14,145 bases of DNA. It comes from an uncultured Peptococcaceae bacterium. GTDB taxonomy: Bacteria > Bacillota > Dehalobacteriia > UBA7702. The notes beneath the pieces were generated by a model that saw nothing but the letters and a program-made list of their open reading frames with translations, was not told where the DNA came from and ran no database searches. The stretch lies in NCBI GenBank assembly GCA_937919295.1, contig CALFRX010000193.1, positions 1-14,145 of the forward strand, read 5' to 3'. Position 1 is the stretch's first letter. Each line of letters opens with the position of its first letter. This document shows positions 6,619 through 13,803 of the stretch, one piece after another. A program made the translations under genes and the position numbers.

Positions 6619-7181
6619 GTGATCTGAAAAGAATCATGCTCGCCGGTGAAGGCGGTCAAGGCGTTCAGTCTGTGGCCGCAATCCTTTCGGAAGCGTCTTA
6701 TAAAACAGGGAAACAAGTGATGTACATTCCCAATTTCGGTGTGGAACAGCGAGGCGGTGTTTCCGTTGCCTTTATGCAGATCTCCTCTGAGGCGATCGGC
6801 TCCCCCAAATTTGATAACGCCGACCTTATTGTCGCTTTAAGCGACCGTGCTGTCAGCCGCGTGAAAATGTACGTGAATCCCAACACGATCTATGTTTATG
6901 ATGCCAATATTTCAGAGGAAGCCAGGACGCATCTGCCCAAAGCAGACGAAGTGGCGAAAATTGTGGAAATTCCCGCCCACGAAATCGCCAATACCGAACT
7001 GCACGTCCGCGTTTTCAATGTTATCATCATGGGCGCTGTGCTCGGCTTGACCGACATGGTCTCCATCGACGTGATCAAAGAAGCCCTGGAACATAAATTT
7101 GCCAAAAAATTCGAAGCCAACCCCGCTCTGCGTGATATGAACTATACCGCGTTGGAAAAGGGCATGAGTTTGGTGCGCTAA
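6615..7181 (+). CDS. 2-oxoacid:ferredoxin oxidoreductase, gamma subunit
   Basis: The 188-residue gamma subunit starts with the family motif GEGGQGV at residues 11-17, followed by YIPNFGVEQRGGVSVAFMQIS, the conserved region that contacts CoA and the other subunits in this enzyme class. The remainder (NADLIVALSDRA, then NVIIMGAVLGLTDMVS) matches the KorC/VorC fold. It overlaps the beta gene by 4 nt. Unlike pyruvate synthase enzymes in which gamma is fused to other domains, here alpha, beta, gamma and ferredoxin are all separate polypeptides. Confidence 0.92.
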   Translation: MSDLKRIMLAGEGGQGVQSVAAILSEASYKTGKQVMYIPNFGVEQRGGVSVAFMQISSEAIGSPKFDNADLIVALSDRAVSRVKMYVNPNTIYVYDANISEEARTHLPKADEVAKIVEIPAHEIANTELHVRVFNVIIMGAVLGLTDMVSIDVIKEALEHKFAKKFEANPALRDMNYTALEKGMSLVR

Positions 7182-7193
7182 GGAGGGATGGAA

Positions 7194-7442
7194 ATGAGAG
7201 ATTTTAAATCTGTGATGACCGAAAACGGCAAAGGTAAATTCTATCTCTTTACCGAATTATGCAAAGGCTGCGGCCTCTGCATTGAAAAATGCCCCAAACA
7301 TACCATTGGCTGGTCGGAAAGAGTGGGCATTTATGGCGCTCCCACCGTGGAGCCGGGCCATGGCGAAGAAGATTGCATCGCTTGTAAAACCTGTCAGACG
7401 GTTTGCCCCGACTGCGCCATTATGATTGAAAAAATCAAATAA
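7194..7442 (+). CDS. 2[4Fe-4S] ferredoxin subunit of the oxidoreductase (delta)
   Basis: The 82-residue protein has two CxxCxxCxxxCP motifs: Cys23, 26, 29, 33 and Cys61, 64, 67, 71. Each motif supplies ligands for [4Fe-4S] clusters; an extra Cys74 follows the second. The insert of about 27 residues between motifs is typical of KorD/PorD-type ferredoxins. It would pass electrons from the beta-subunit cluster to free ferredoxin. ATG 7194 is 7 nt after GGAGG (7182-7186); the in-frame ATG at 7188 is too close to that site. The ferredoxin is last in the operon, whereas it precedes alpha in many KOR/VOR clusters. Terminator hairpins follow. Confidence 0.9.
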   Translation: MRDFKSVMTENGKGKFYLFTELCKGCGLCIEKCPKHTIGWSERVGIYGAPTVEPGHGEEDCIACKTCQTVCPDCAIMIEKIK

Positions 7443-7463
7443 AGTAAGTTCATACAATGAGTT

Positions 7464-7498
7464 AAGAAACCGCAAGTGAAAACTTGCGGTTTCTTTTT
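7464..7498 (+). terminator. Intrinsic terminator of the oxidoreductase operon
   Basis: AAGAAACCGCAAGT (7464-7477) and ACTTGCGGTTTCTT (7482-7495) make a perfect 14-bp stem with a GAAA tetraloop, running into TTT. It begins 22 nt after the ferredoxin stop codon. Confidence 0.92.
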
Positions 7499-7507
7499 GC
7501 CAAAAAT

Positions 7508-7528
7508 CCCCGTTTGCGGGGTTGCTTT
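7508..7528 (+). terminator. Second hairpin after the oxidoreductase operon
   Basis: CCCCG-TTTG-CGGGG (7508-7521) follows the first terminator by 10 nt, with only a short T-rich tail (TTGCTTT). It may back up the first terminator. Confidence 0.45.
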
Positions 7529-7562
7529 ATGGTGCAGTCTTTTTTTCAATTCTCATATTTTA

Positions 7563-7590
7563 TTGAAATGTCCTGTTTTTGTGCTATACT
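7563..7590 (+). promoter_or_regulatory. Promoter of the two-component operon
   Basis: TTGAAA (7563-7568) and TATACT (7585-7590) are spaced 16 bp, with TGC before the -10 as an extended element. Transcription would start near 7597, about 41 nt before the kinase ATG. It contains no TGTAACG heptamers of the kind seen at 10270-10287, so it looks like a constitutive housekeeping promoter. Confidence 0.7.
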
Positions 7591-7637
7591 TTTGCTATAG
7601 GAACGATCATAGGCCGAGTGATGGAATAGGGGAAATC

Positions 7638-9440
7638 ATGGGCAAAAAGAGCTTTGATTTCAAAAAGCATATGGAAGGCGCGTTTTTGTTGCTGATGATT
7701 GGTATTACCCTTGCTTATTTTATCGATTCGGTGGGATTTCCCACGTTCCATGATCAAATGGAATATCCCGATAAAGAGACCATTGTATCGTTAAACGAAG
7801 GCTGGACCTGCCGGACAGAAGAGCGCGTTTTTGAAGATCTCAAAATGCCTGCAAAGTTACCGGTGGACAAAAGGGAAACCTGTACGATGACGCTGCGGCT
7901 CCCGCAGGAGCTGCCTTGGGATGCGGCGCTTTGTTTCCGTAGCAGTGAACAGTCGGTTCGCGTGATGGTGAACGGAGAGACGGTCTACCTTTATGATACT
8001 GTGGCCAATCAGCCCTTTGGTAAATCTTCACCGGCTGCTTGGAATTTTGTACTCGTTGGTCAGGAGAGCGCCGGTGGGATCGTTGCGATTTCCCTGACTT
8101 CCCCTTATGCCCATGATTCCGGTCTCCTGCCCGAGGTGCGTTTGGGGAGCCGGGGTGCGCTTTTGGCCCAAACAACCCAGGATCATATTATGGAATACAT
8201 CATCAGCAGCTCCCTCTTTTTCCTGGGTTTACTGATGATCATTTTTTCGGTGCACCTGATCTTTGTTGGCTATGACTATAAACGCCTTTTGACCTTAGGC
8301 TTCTTTGTGATGGTGGCCGCCGTCTACTTACGGGTGGAAAGTCATGCCCCCAACGTATTTACATTGGATTATTTTGATGAAAACTGGCTTTCTTTTGCGG
8401 CGTTGCTGTTGATGCCTCCGGCTTATCTGCTCTATGCGAAATGCGATGCGCGGAAAGCTTATTTACCGATTTATACAGCGCTTTTCTGGCTGTTTTGTGT
8501 CACCGCCAGCCTGCGGGTGATGTTGCAGATGACAGGATTTTTGGATTTTGAGCAAACGCAGCTGATCACCTTGATTCCCGTGGTCATTTCGGTGTTTGTT
8601 GTTTGCTTGGAGCTGATTGAAAAAATTCGCTTAGAGCGTCCGCCGCATTTTATGTTCCATGGAATCGGTTTCGCGGTGCTGGTTTTGTCCATAACTGCGG
8701 AATGGTGTGTCTATTCCTTTTATCTTTATCGGGGTTTACTCCACGGAGGCACGCTCTTTGGTTTTGGTCTCTTGATTTACGTCCTTTGTACGATCTTTTC
8801 CACGATTGTCCTCTGGATGTCCAATAATCGACGGGTTGCCGCCCTTGATAAACAACTTGCCGACAACCGTTTGGCGCTTTTGGCCGCGCAGATGCAGCCG
8901 CATTTTTTAAGCAATACGCTTCTTGCGATTCAGGATCTCTGTTATACTGATCCGGAAAAGGCGGCGGTGACCATTGTGAAATTTTCGGCCTACCTCAGAA
9001 CCAGTATTGATGTTCTCGGCAAAGAAGAGCAGATTCCCTTCGCCAAAGAATACCAGCATATTTGTAATTTCATGGATATTGAAATCATCCGTTTCGGCAC
9101 GGACTTACAATTTGAAACGGACATTGGCGTAACGGACTTTTCCGTACCCGCCTTGAGTATTCAGCCTTTGGTGGAAAACGCAGTGCATCACGGGATCCGC
9201 AAAAAGAGTGGCAGCGGCAAAGTCCGCCTTACCACCTTGCGGGAAAAGGATGGCGTTATCATCCGCATTGCCGATAACGGCGTGGGTTTTGAGGCAGCCA
9301 CGGCAAAGGAGCGCTCCCTTGCCAATATTCGGTTGCGCCTTGCCGCCATCGGAGCAACTTTGACAATCAAGAGCCGCCTTGATATTGGAACGGAAATTAT
9401 AATTACGATAGGAGGAAACGATGCGCTTTATGATCGTTGA
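7638..9440 (+). CDS. LytS-type sensor histidine kinase with extracytoplasmic beta-sandwich and 7TM region
   Basis: The 600-residue membrane kinase starts with one TM helix (about 14-34), then an extracytoplasmic domain (about 45-180) rich in beta strands. Its pattern (LNEGW, VRVMVNGETVYLYDT, late aromatic W-F strand) resembles jelly-roll, galactose-binding-like domains. About seven hydrophobic helices follow (185-395), like 7TMR-DISM receptors. The kinase core has the LytS/His_kinase motif QMQPHFLSNTLLAI with His422, where most members have HFLFNT, and an ATP-binding lid with QPLVENAVHHGIRKK and IADNGVGF, then SLANIRLRLAAIG. ATG 7638 has AGGGGA 6 nt upstream; an earlier in-frame TTG would start inside the terminator. 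The stop overlaps the regulator start by 20 nt. It probably senses an external ligand, perhaps a carbohydrate; this is inference. Confidence 0.85.
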   Translation: MGKKSFDFKKHMEGAFLLLMIGITLAYFIDSVGFPTFHDQMEYPDKETIVSLNEGWTCRTEERVFEDLKMPAKLPVDKRETCTMTLRLPQELPWDAALCFRSSEQSVRVMVNGETVYLYDTVANQPFGKSSPAAWNFVLVGQESAGGIVAISLTSPYAHDSGLLPEVRLGSRGALLAQTTQDHIMEYIISSSLFFLGLLMIIFSVHLIFVGYDYKRLLTLGFFVMVAAVYLRVESHAPNVFTLDYFDENWLSFAALLLMPPAYLLYAKCDARKAYLPIYTALFWLFCVTASLRVMLQMTGFLDFEQTQLITLIPVVISVFVVCLELIEKIRLERPPHFMFHGIGFAVLVLSITAEWCVYSFYLYRGLLHGGTLFGFGLLIYVLCTIFSTIVLWMSNNRRVAALDKQLADNRLALLAAQMQPHFLSNTLLAIQDLCYTDPEKAAVTIVKFSAYLRTSIDVLGKEEQIPFAKEYQHICNFMDIEIIRFGTDLQFETDIGVTDFSVPALSIQPLVENAVHHGIRKKSGSGKVRLTTLREKDGVIIRIADNGVGFEAATAKERSLANIRLRLAAIGATLTIKSRLDIGTEIIITIGGNDALYDR

Positions 9441-10197
9441 TGACGAGGAGAGAGCCCGTCATTTATTGGAGATGTTTTTGTGTAAGCGCGATGATGCGGA
9501 GGACATTGCAGTTTTTGACAAATCCCGTGATGCCTTGACCTATGCCTCATCGTATTCTGTGGATATTGCCTTTCTCGATATCGAAATGCCTGAGTTAAAT
9601 GGGATTGATTTGGCAACAGAATTTTTGGCTTTGGAATATGTTCCCGCGGTGATTTTTATTACGGGTTACAGCCAGTATGCTTTGGCTGCCTGGGATGTGG
9701 ATGCCGTTGATTTTATCGTGAAACCCTTCAGCGCCGAAGATGTAAACCACGGGATTGCCCGGGCAATCAAAATATCGAATTTGAGGCAGCGGCAACGGGT
9801 GGAGATCCACTGCTTTCCTACCTTTCAGCTGTTGGTGGACGGCGTTCCCGTGCCGGTGCAGCATAAAAAATCCACGGAATTACTGGCGTATCTGGTTCAT
9901 CATCGCGGCGCTTGGGTCACGATGAGTGATGCTGTGGCTGCCTTGTTTGAAGATAAAAACGGCGAGAAAGCGAAAAACTACTTCCGCCTGATTTTATACC
10001 GCCTCAAACGAATGCTAACGGAATACGGTATTGATGATTTGCTGATGACCAAGCCCGGTTGTCTTAGGGTGAATCCCGACCGGTTCTCCTGTGATTACTA
10101 CGGCTATCTAAACGGCGAAGGCAATCTCTTCCACGGCGAGTACCTTACGGAGTATGCCTGGGCGGAATTTACGGTGGGTTCGCTGACCAATCGATAA
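9421..10197 (+). CDS. Response regulator with SARP/OmpR-like winged-helix output domain
   Basis: The 258-residue protein has an N-terminal receiver domain: acidic pocket Asp7 and Asp8, phosphoacceptor Asp53 (FLDIEMPE), Thr81 (FITGYS) and Lys101 (IVKPF). Residues 126-230 form a winged-helix domain of the Trans_reg_C/SARP sort: a strand entry (VEIHCFPTFQLLVDGVPV), KKSTELLAYLVHHRG, then YFRLILYRLKRML as the recognition-helix region, and a C-terminal wing (CLRVNPDRF). No BTAD or TPR domain follows. LytS-type kinases normally pair with LytTR regulators, so this output domain is unusual. The start follows AGGAGG and overlaps the kinase stop, implying tight coupling. The likely target is the heptamer-bearing promoter 73 nt downstream. 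Confidence 0.85.
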   Translation: MRFMIVDDEERARHLLEMFLCKRDDAEDIAVFDKSRDALTYASSYSVDIAFLDIEMPELNGIDLATEFLALEYVPAVIFITGYSQYALAAWDVDAVDFIVKPFSAEDVNHGIARAIKISNLRQRQRVEIHCFPTFQLLVDGVPVPVQHKKSTELLAYLVHHRGAWVTMSDAVAALFEDKNGEKAKNYFRLILYRLKRMLTEYGIDDLLMTKPGCLRVNPDRFSCDYYGYLNGEGNLFHGEYLTEYAWAEFTVGSLTNR

Positions 10198-10217
10198 AAA
10201 TAAAAAGTATGGATTTA

Positions 10218-10267
10218 AAAGCCGCTTTCTTGCGTTTCCGCAGAAAAGCGGCTTTGTTTTGATTTTT
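10218..10267 (+). terminator. Intrinsic terminator of the two-component operon
   Basis: AAAGCCGCTTT (10218-10228) pairs perfectly with AAAGCGGCTTT (10245-10255); the stem continues inward to TGCG/CGCA around a TTTC loop, 17 bp with two mismatches. GTTTTGATTTTT follows. It separates the regulator from the promoter of the surface protein. Confidence 0.88.
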
Positions 10268-10269
10268 GC

Positions 10270-10302
10270 TGTAACGGTTTTGTAACGACAATATTTTATA
10301 AT
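10270..10302 (+). promoter_or_regulatory. Activator-type promoter with two TGTAACG direct repeats
   Basis: TGTAACG occurs at 10270-10276 and again at 10281-10287, an 11-bp period (one helical turn) with a 4-nt spacer. TATAAT lies at 10297-10302. No good -35 hexamer exists at 16-18 bp; the repeats occupy that place. The second repeat ends 9 nt before the -10 (8 nt if the unit is read as GTAACGn). Known SARP and PhoB-type sites have this spacing and replace the -35 element, which points to activation by the winged-helix regulator encoded just upstream. Transcription would start near 10309. Confidence 0.65.
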
Positions 10303-10321
10303 GATGGAAAAGCTATCCACC

Positions 10322-10349
10322 GCAATATAGGGGATACGAGGTATATTGC
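10322..10349 (+). promoter_or_regulatory. Leader hairpin in the 5' UTR of the surface protein mRNA
   Basis: GCAATATA (10322-10329) and TATATTGC (10342-10349) form a perfect 8-bp stem with a 12-nt purine-rich loop. It lies within about 15 to 40 nt of the predicted transcript start and ends 41 nt before the ATG. It could stabilise the mRNA; it matches no riboswitch class I recognise. Confidence 0.45.
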
Positions 10350-10390
10350 AGTTATAAAAGAGATAGCGTATGAAAGGAAGGGACATTATA

Positions 10391-13300
10391 ATGGAACATT
10401 TGCTTCAGACGCCTTTCGTAAGAGGTAAAAAGGCATTATTATTTACCTTGATCGTGATGGCGGTTTTGTCTTTTATGGTTGGTTTTGCAGGCACTACCGA
10501 TGTTTATGCCGATTGTGGCGTAAGTGAAGGCCCTACGGCAATTTTTGAAGGCCGTGCCACCGGTACCCATGACCTCACCGTATATAATGATAAGATTGCC
10601 TTTTCCATCGCCGTGGACTCCAATAATTACTGGAACATGACAAAAGGGAGCATTCTTGATCTCGGTATCCGGGGCGGCGCTGGTACCGCCGGGGATATGG
10701 GAGTTAATATCATCAACGATATTGAATTCTTAAATGATCTTTGGACCTCCACCGGTACGTATAACGGTACGGATCTCAGAAACGATATCACCGTAGATGT
10801 GACGGAAAATACCGCCGCTAAGGTTGTTATTACGGTGCATACCCGCTATTGGGTCGCGGATGCCGATAAAAACAGCGTTGATGACGCGACACAGTATGGT
10901 ACGACTCAAGCACCTCTTAATGTGACGATTACCTATACTTTGGAAGACGGCAAAAATTACATCGGTCTTGGCTGCGACATTGAAAATCCCACTGCCAACA
11001 AGGTGACTTACAAAGATATGTACAGCGGTTTTTCCATTACAACCAAAGCCGCCAGTATGTTTGGGCCCTATGGCTTCTATCCTGATACCAAGGTAACCGG
11101 GATCGCCATCGGCAGCGATGAAAGCGTTCAGGAATACTTTGGTAATTTTGTCGTTTCCTACAGCAATAATTATGCTGTTTCTTTGGAAATGGATAACGCC
11201 AATGCCTATAAAGGTTCTACCGGATATAAAGATCTTTATACCTTGCAGGATCTTGTTCCCGGAAATCATTATCACTATGTCGGGGAATCACTGGCTTCCG
11301 ATGAATCGGAAACTGCGACCTTGATTAATCGCTACATTGACCGCAATCACATTTCGGCGGATGATTACTCCACCATCAATGGCAAAGTCCTGGATTCCGA
11401 TGGCAATCCTGTGGCCGGCGCCTATGTGATCGCGGAAAAAACCGGCGTTTATGCGAAGACGGCGAAATCCACGGGCGTGGCCGGCGCTCCCGATGTTGCG
11501 GTTGCTAATATGCAGCCCTTCGTCTGGGACATCACCGATAAAAACGGCAACTACTCCTTTGATTTACCCAATACCGGCTTTGATGACGGTACCGACAATA
11601 TTTTGGGGAACGGGAACTATACCTACAAATTTAAAGTAGAAGCTGCCGGATATACTTCCGTGACCAGTACGGAAATGAATCTGACGGAAGATACCACAAA
11701 AGATTTCACTTTGGACGACGGCGCGAAAATTACACTGAAAGCCGTAGATGAAAACGGTTTTTCCATTCCTTTTAAAGTTTCCATTTCAGGTGTTACCTCG
11801 GAAATGAAAACCTTAGGCGGTACTACCTACTTTTCCGATGCATTAAATATGGAAGCCCCCTATACCATCAGCTTTACAATGACCAAAGGGAATAAAATTA
11901 CCTTTACGGCATATTACGGTACTGATTTTGAATCGAAAGCCGCCACGTATACCACGGATGTAACTGACAGCGGCGTGAACTACACCTTTACGATTCCGAC
12001 GCTCATTGATCCTGAAAGCACGGGCTGGTATTGCGCCGATAATCACCAACACTCTGATTTTGGGGACGGCGCCACCACCCCGCAAAATCTCTTCCGGGCG
12101 GAAATCGCGGCGAAGCTTGATTTTATCACCATCTCCGACCATGATTCCCGCGTGCATAATCAGTCCATGGCGGCGATGGCGGCCAAATTGGGCATACCTT
12201 TCCTCAGCAATATTGAAGTATCTCCTGGCTGGGGTCACTGGGGTCTCCTCGGTGTGTCTTACGGCGCCGGTTTGGAAGATTCTCCTGTGGACGCCACAAC
12301 GGCAACTCCCCAGGATATCATCACCGCGGGTCACGAAGACAACGCCCTGGTGATTGTCCATCATCCCTATTCCGATTACGGCTTCCTTTATAATCAGGCC
12401 AGTGTTAACGGCGGTACCGACGAGGGTTGGGACGGTTTTGATCTCCTTGAAATCCAGCCTACTGTAGATCTCAGCGGAATTAACACAGTACTCACCGATG
12501 AAGCCTGGGATACCATTGACCTTGATCAGCTCAACAGTACCATAACTTCGGTGGGTGTTTCCAACATGGACGCGAAAACCTTTGTGTCGGCAATGGCATT
12601 TTGGAATGAAGGTGTAAAAAAGTACTTCAGCGCCGGCTCCGACCAACACGACGCAACTTCTGCCACGCTTTATCCAGGGATTATTCGCATGTATGCGAAT
12701 CTTGGCAACGGCAGTAACAAGCAAACAGAATGTACCACGGACAATTATCTAAAGGCTTTGACCGACGGAGATGCTTATGTAACAGAAGGTCCTATTTTGA
12801 TGCCGGACAGCAATACGGAATTCGGGTCGACGCAAATTGTAAAAGATGGCAGCTCTCTGAACTTCAGCATGGACGTAGAAGCGGTGAACGGCCTTTCCTC
12901 TGTTACACTGTGGAGCAGGGGAGAAGCCATAGAGACATTGAATTTTGATAATTCTTCCGCTAAGCAAAGCATTAAATTTACAGTAACCCCGGATGGCGCT
13001 ACCGATCATTTGTGGTACAGCTTTACCGCTGTCGACGCCAAGGGTAATTATGCCATTACCAATCCTGTATGGGTAGAGACGTACACTCTTTTCAGCGATG
13101 TTTCGGAAAGCAATTGGGCAGCTCAGGCTGTATACTCTTTGGCAGCCAAAGGTTATGTCAACGGCTATCCCGGCAGTGATAAGTTCTTGCCCAACGCGAC
13201 CATCACGAGAGCGGAATTCTGCCAAATCATCGCCGCCATGGGCGACTTTACGGCCATCGAAAAAGTTACCTTTGATGACGTAAAGAACGGTAGCTGGTAT

Positions 13301-13615
13301 TATAAAGCGGTTAAGGAATTGGCAAATGCCGGGATTGTCCTGGGTGAAGGCAACGGGAAATTCAATCCCAACGCACAGGTTACGAGAGAGCAGATGTTCG
13401 TGATCATTGCCAGAGTGGCGGGGATCGATGTAAGCAAAAATTATCCCATGGCTGGTTTTAACGATATTGGCAGCGCTTCTTCTTGGGCAACCGCCTATAT
13501 TAACGCTTTAACCGTAAATGATCTGATTCATGGCTATAAAGATAATACGATTCGGGCGAAAGCAACTGCTACCCGTGCCGAAGCATGCCAGGTTATTTAT
13601 AACACGATTTATTGA
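10391..13615 (+). CDS. Secreted PHP-domain metallohydrolase with three SLH domains (CehA/McbA-like)
   Basis: The 1074-residue protein starts with a signal peptide (RGKK, a hydrophobic stretch, then VYA, probable cleavage near residue 41). Residues about 45-315 are a beta-rich domain I do not recognise. A CarboxypepD_reg-like domain spans 328-441 (INGKVLDSDGNPVAGAYV), then a beta domain 445-541. The PHP metal site follows: His552 and His554 (DNHQHSD), Asp583 and His584 (ISDHDS), Glu609 (NIEVS), His616, His657 and His658 (VHHPY), Asp751 and His753 (GSDQHD). An Ig-like domain follows (about 818-897), then SLH domains at 901-955, 959-1013 and 1019-1074 with TRAE, TREQ and TRAE motifs, which bind cell-wall polymer. 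It should be a wall-anchored hydrolase of phosphoester, ester or carbamate bonds; substrate unknown. ATG 10391 follows GGAAGG; the ATG at 10370 has no good site. Confidence 0.88.
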   Translation: MEHLLQTPFVRGKKALLFTLIVMAVLSFMVGFAGTTDVYADCGVSEGPTAIFEGRATGTHDLTVYNDKIAFSIAVDSNNYWNMTKGSILDLGIRGGAGTAGDMGVNIINDIEFLNDLWTSTGTYNGTDLRNDITVDVTENTAAKVVITVHTRYWVADADKNSVDDATQYGTTQAPLNVTITYTLEDGKNYIGLGCDIENPTANKVTYKDMYSGFSITTKAASMFGPYGFYPDTKVTGIAIGSDESVQEYFGNFVVSYSNNYAVSLEMDNANAYKGSTGYKDLYTLQDLVPGNHYHYVGESLASDESETATLINRYIDRNHISADDYSTINGKVLDSDGNPVAGAYVIAEKTGVYAKTAKSTGVAGAPDVAVANMQPFVWDITDKNGNYSFDLPNTGFDDGTDNILGNGNYTYKFKVEAAGYTSVTSTEMNLTEDTTKDFTLDDGAKITLKAVDENGFSIPFKVSISGVTSEMKTLGGTTYFSDALNMEAPYTISFTMTKGNKITFTAYYGTDFESKAATYTTDVTDSGVNYTFTIPTLIDPESTGWYCADNHQHSDFGDGATTPQNLFRAEIAAKLDFITISDHDSRVHNQSMAAMAAKLGIPFLSNIEVSPGWGHWGLLGVSYGAGLEDSPVDATTATPQDIITAGHEDNALVIVHHPYSDYGFLYNQASVNGGTDEGWDGFDLLEIQPTVDLSGINTVLTDEAWDTIDLDQLNSTITSVGVSNMDAKTFVSAMAFWNEGVKKYFSAGSDQHDATSATLYPGIIRMYANLGNGSNKQTECTTDNYLKALTDGDAYVTEGPILMPDSNTEFGSTQIVKDGSSLNFSMDVEAVNGLSSVTLWSRGEAIETLNFDNSSAKQSIKFTVTPDGATDHLWYSFTAVDAKGNYAITNPVWVETYTLFSDVSESNWAAQAVYSLAAKGYVNGYPGSDKFLPNATITRAEFCQIIAAMGDFTAIEKVTFDDVKNGSWYYKAVKELANAGIVLGEGNGKFNPNAQVTREQMFVIIARVAGIDVSKNYPMAGFNDIGSASSWATAYINALTVNDLIHGYKDNTIRAKATATRAEACQVIYNTIY

Positions 13616-13692
13616 TTCATCAACATTTGCCAAAGTTTGTGTTAGCATCGCCTCTAATCCCTCCGATCATATAACCGAACTTGGTATTAGGA

Positions 13693-13722
13693 CTCCCGCT
13701 AAATGGCGGGAGCCCTTTATTT
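13693..13722 (+). terminator. Intrinsic terminator of the surface protein gene
   Basis: CTCCCGC (13693-13699) and GCGGGAG (13706-13712) form a 7-bp stem with loop TAAATG; outer GG/CC pairs can extend it across one mismatch. CCCTTTATTTA follows. It lies about 78 nt after the stop codon. Confidence 0.75.
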
Positions 13723-13736
13723 AGGTAAATACGCCT

Positions 13737-13764
13737 TTGTTTTTTGTTGATTCTATTATATAAT
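13737..13764 (+). promoter_or_regulatory. Promoter of the phosphoglycolate phosphatase-like gene
   Basis: TATAAT (13759-13764) is preceded at 16 bp by TTGTTT (13737-13742). Transcription would start near 13771, about 33 nt before the TTG start codon. Confidence 0.55.
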
Positions 13765-13803
13765 GTGTATTATCTAAGGGTAAATAAAGAAGGCGGTGAT
13801 TTT

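Noticed and set aside
11843..12724. Long minus-strand reading frame (293 codons) opposite the PHP domain
   Set aside because: It is a shadow of the coding strand: no ribosome site, no recognisable domain, and the + strand frame shows clear PHP motifs throughout.
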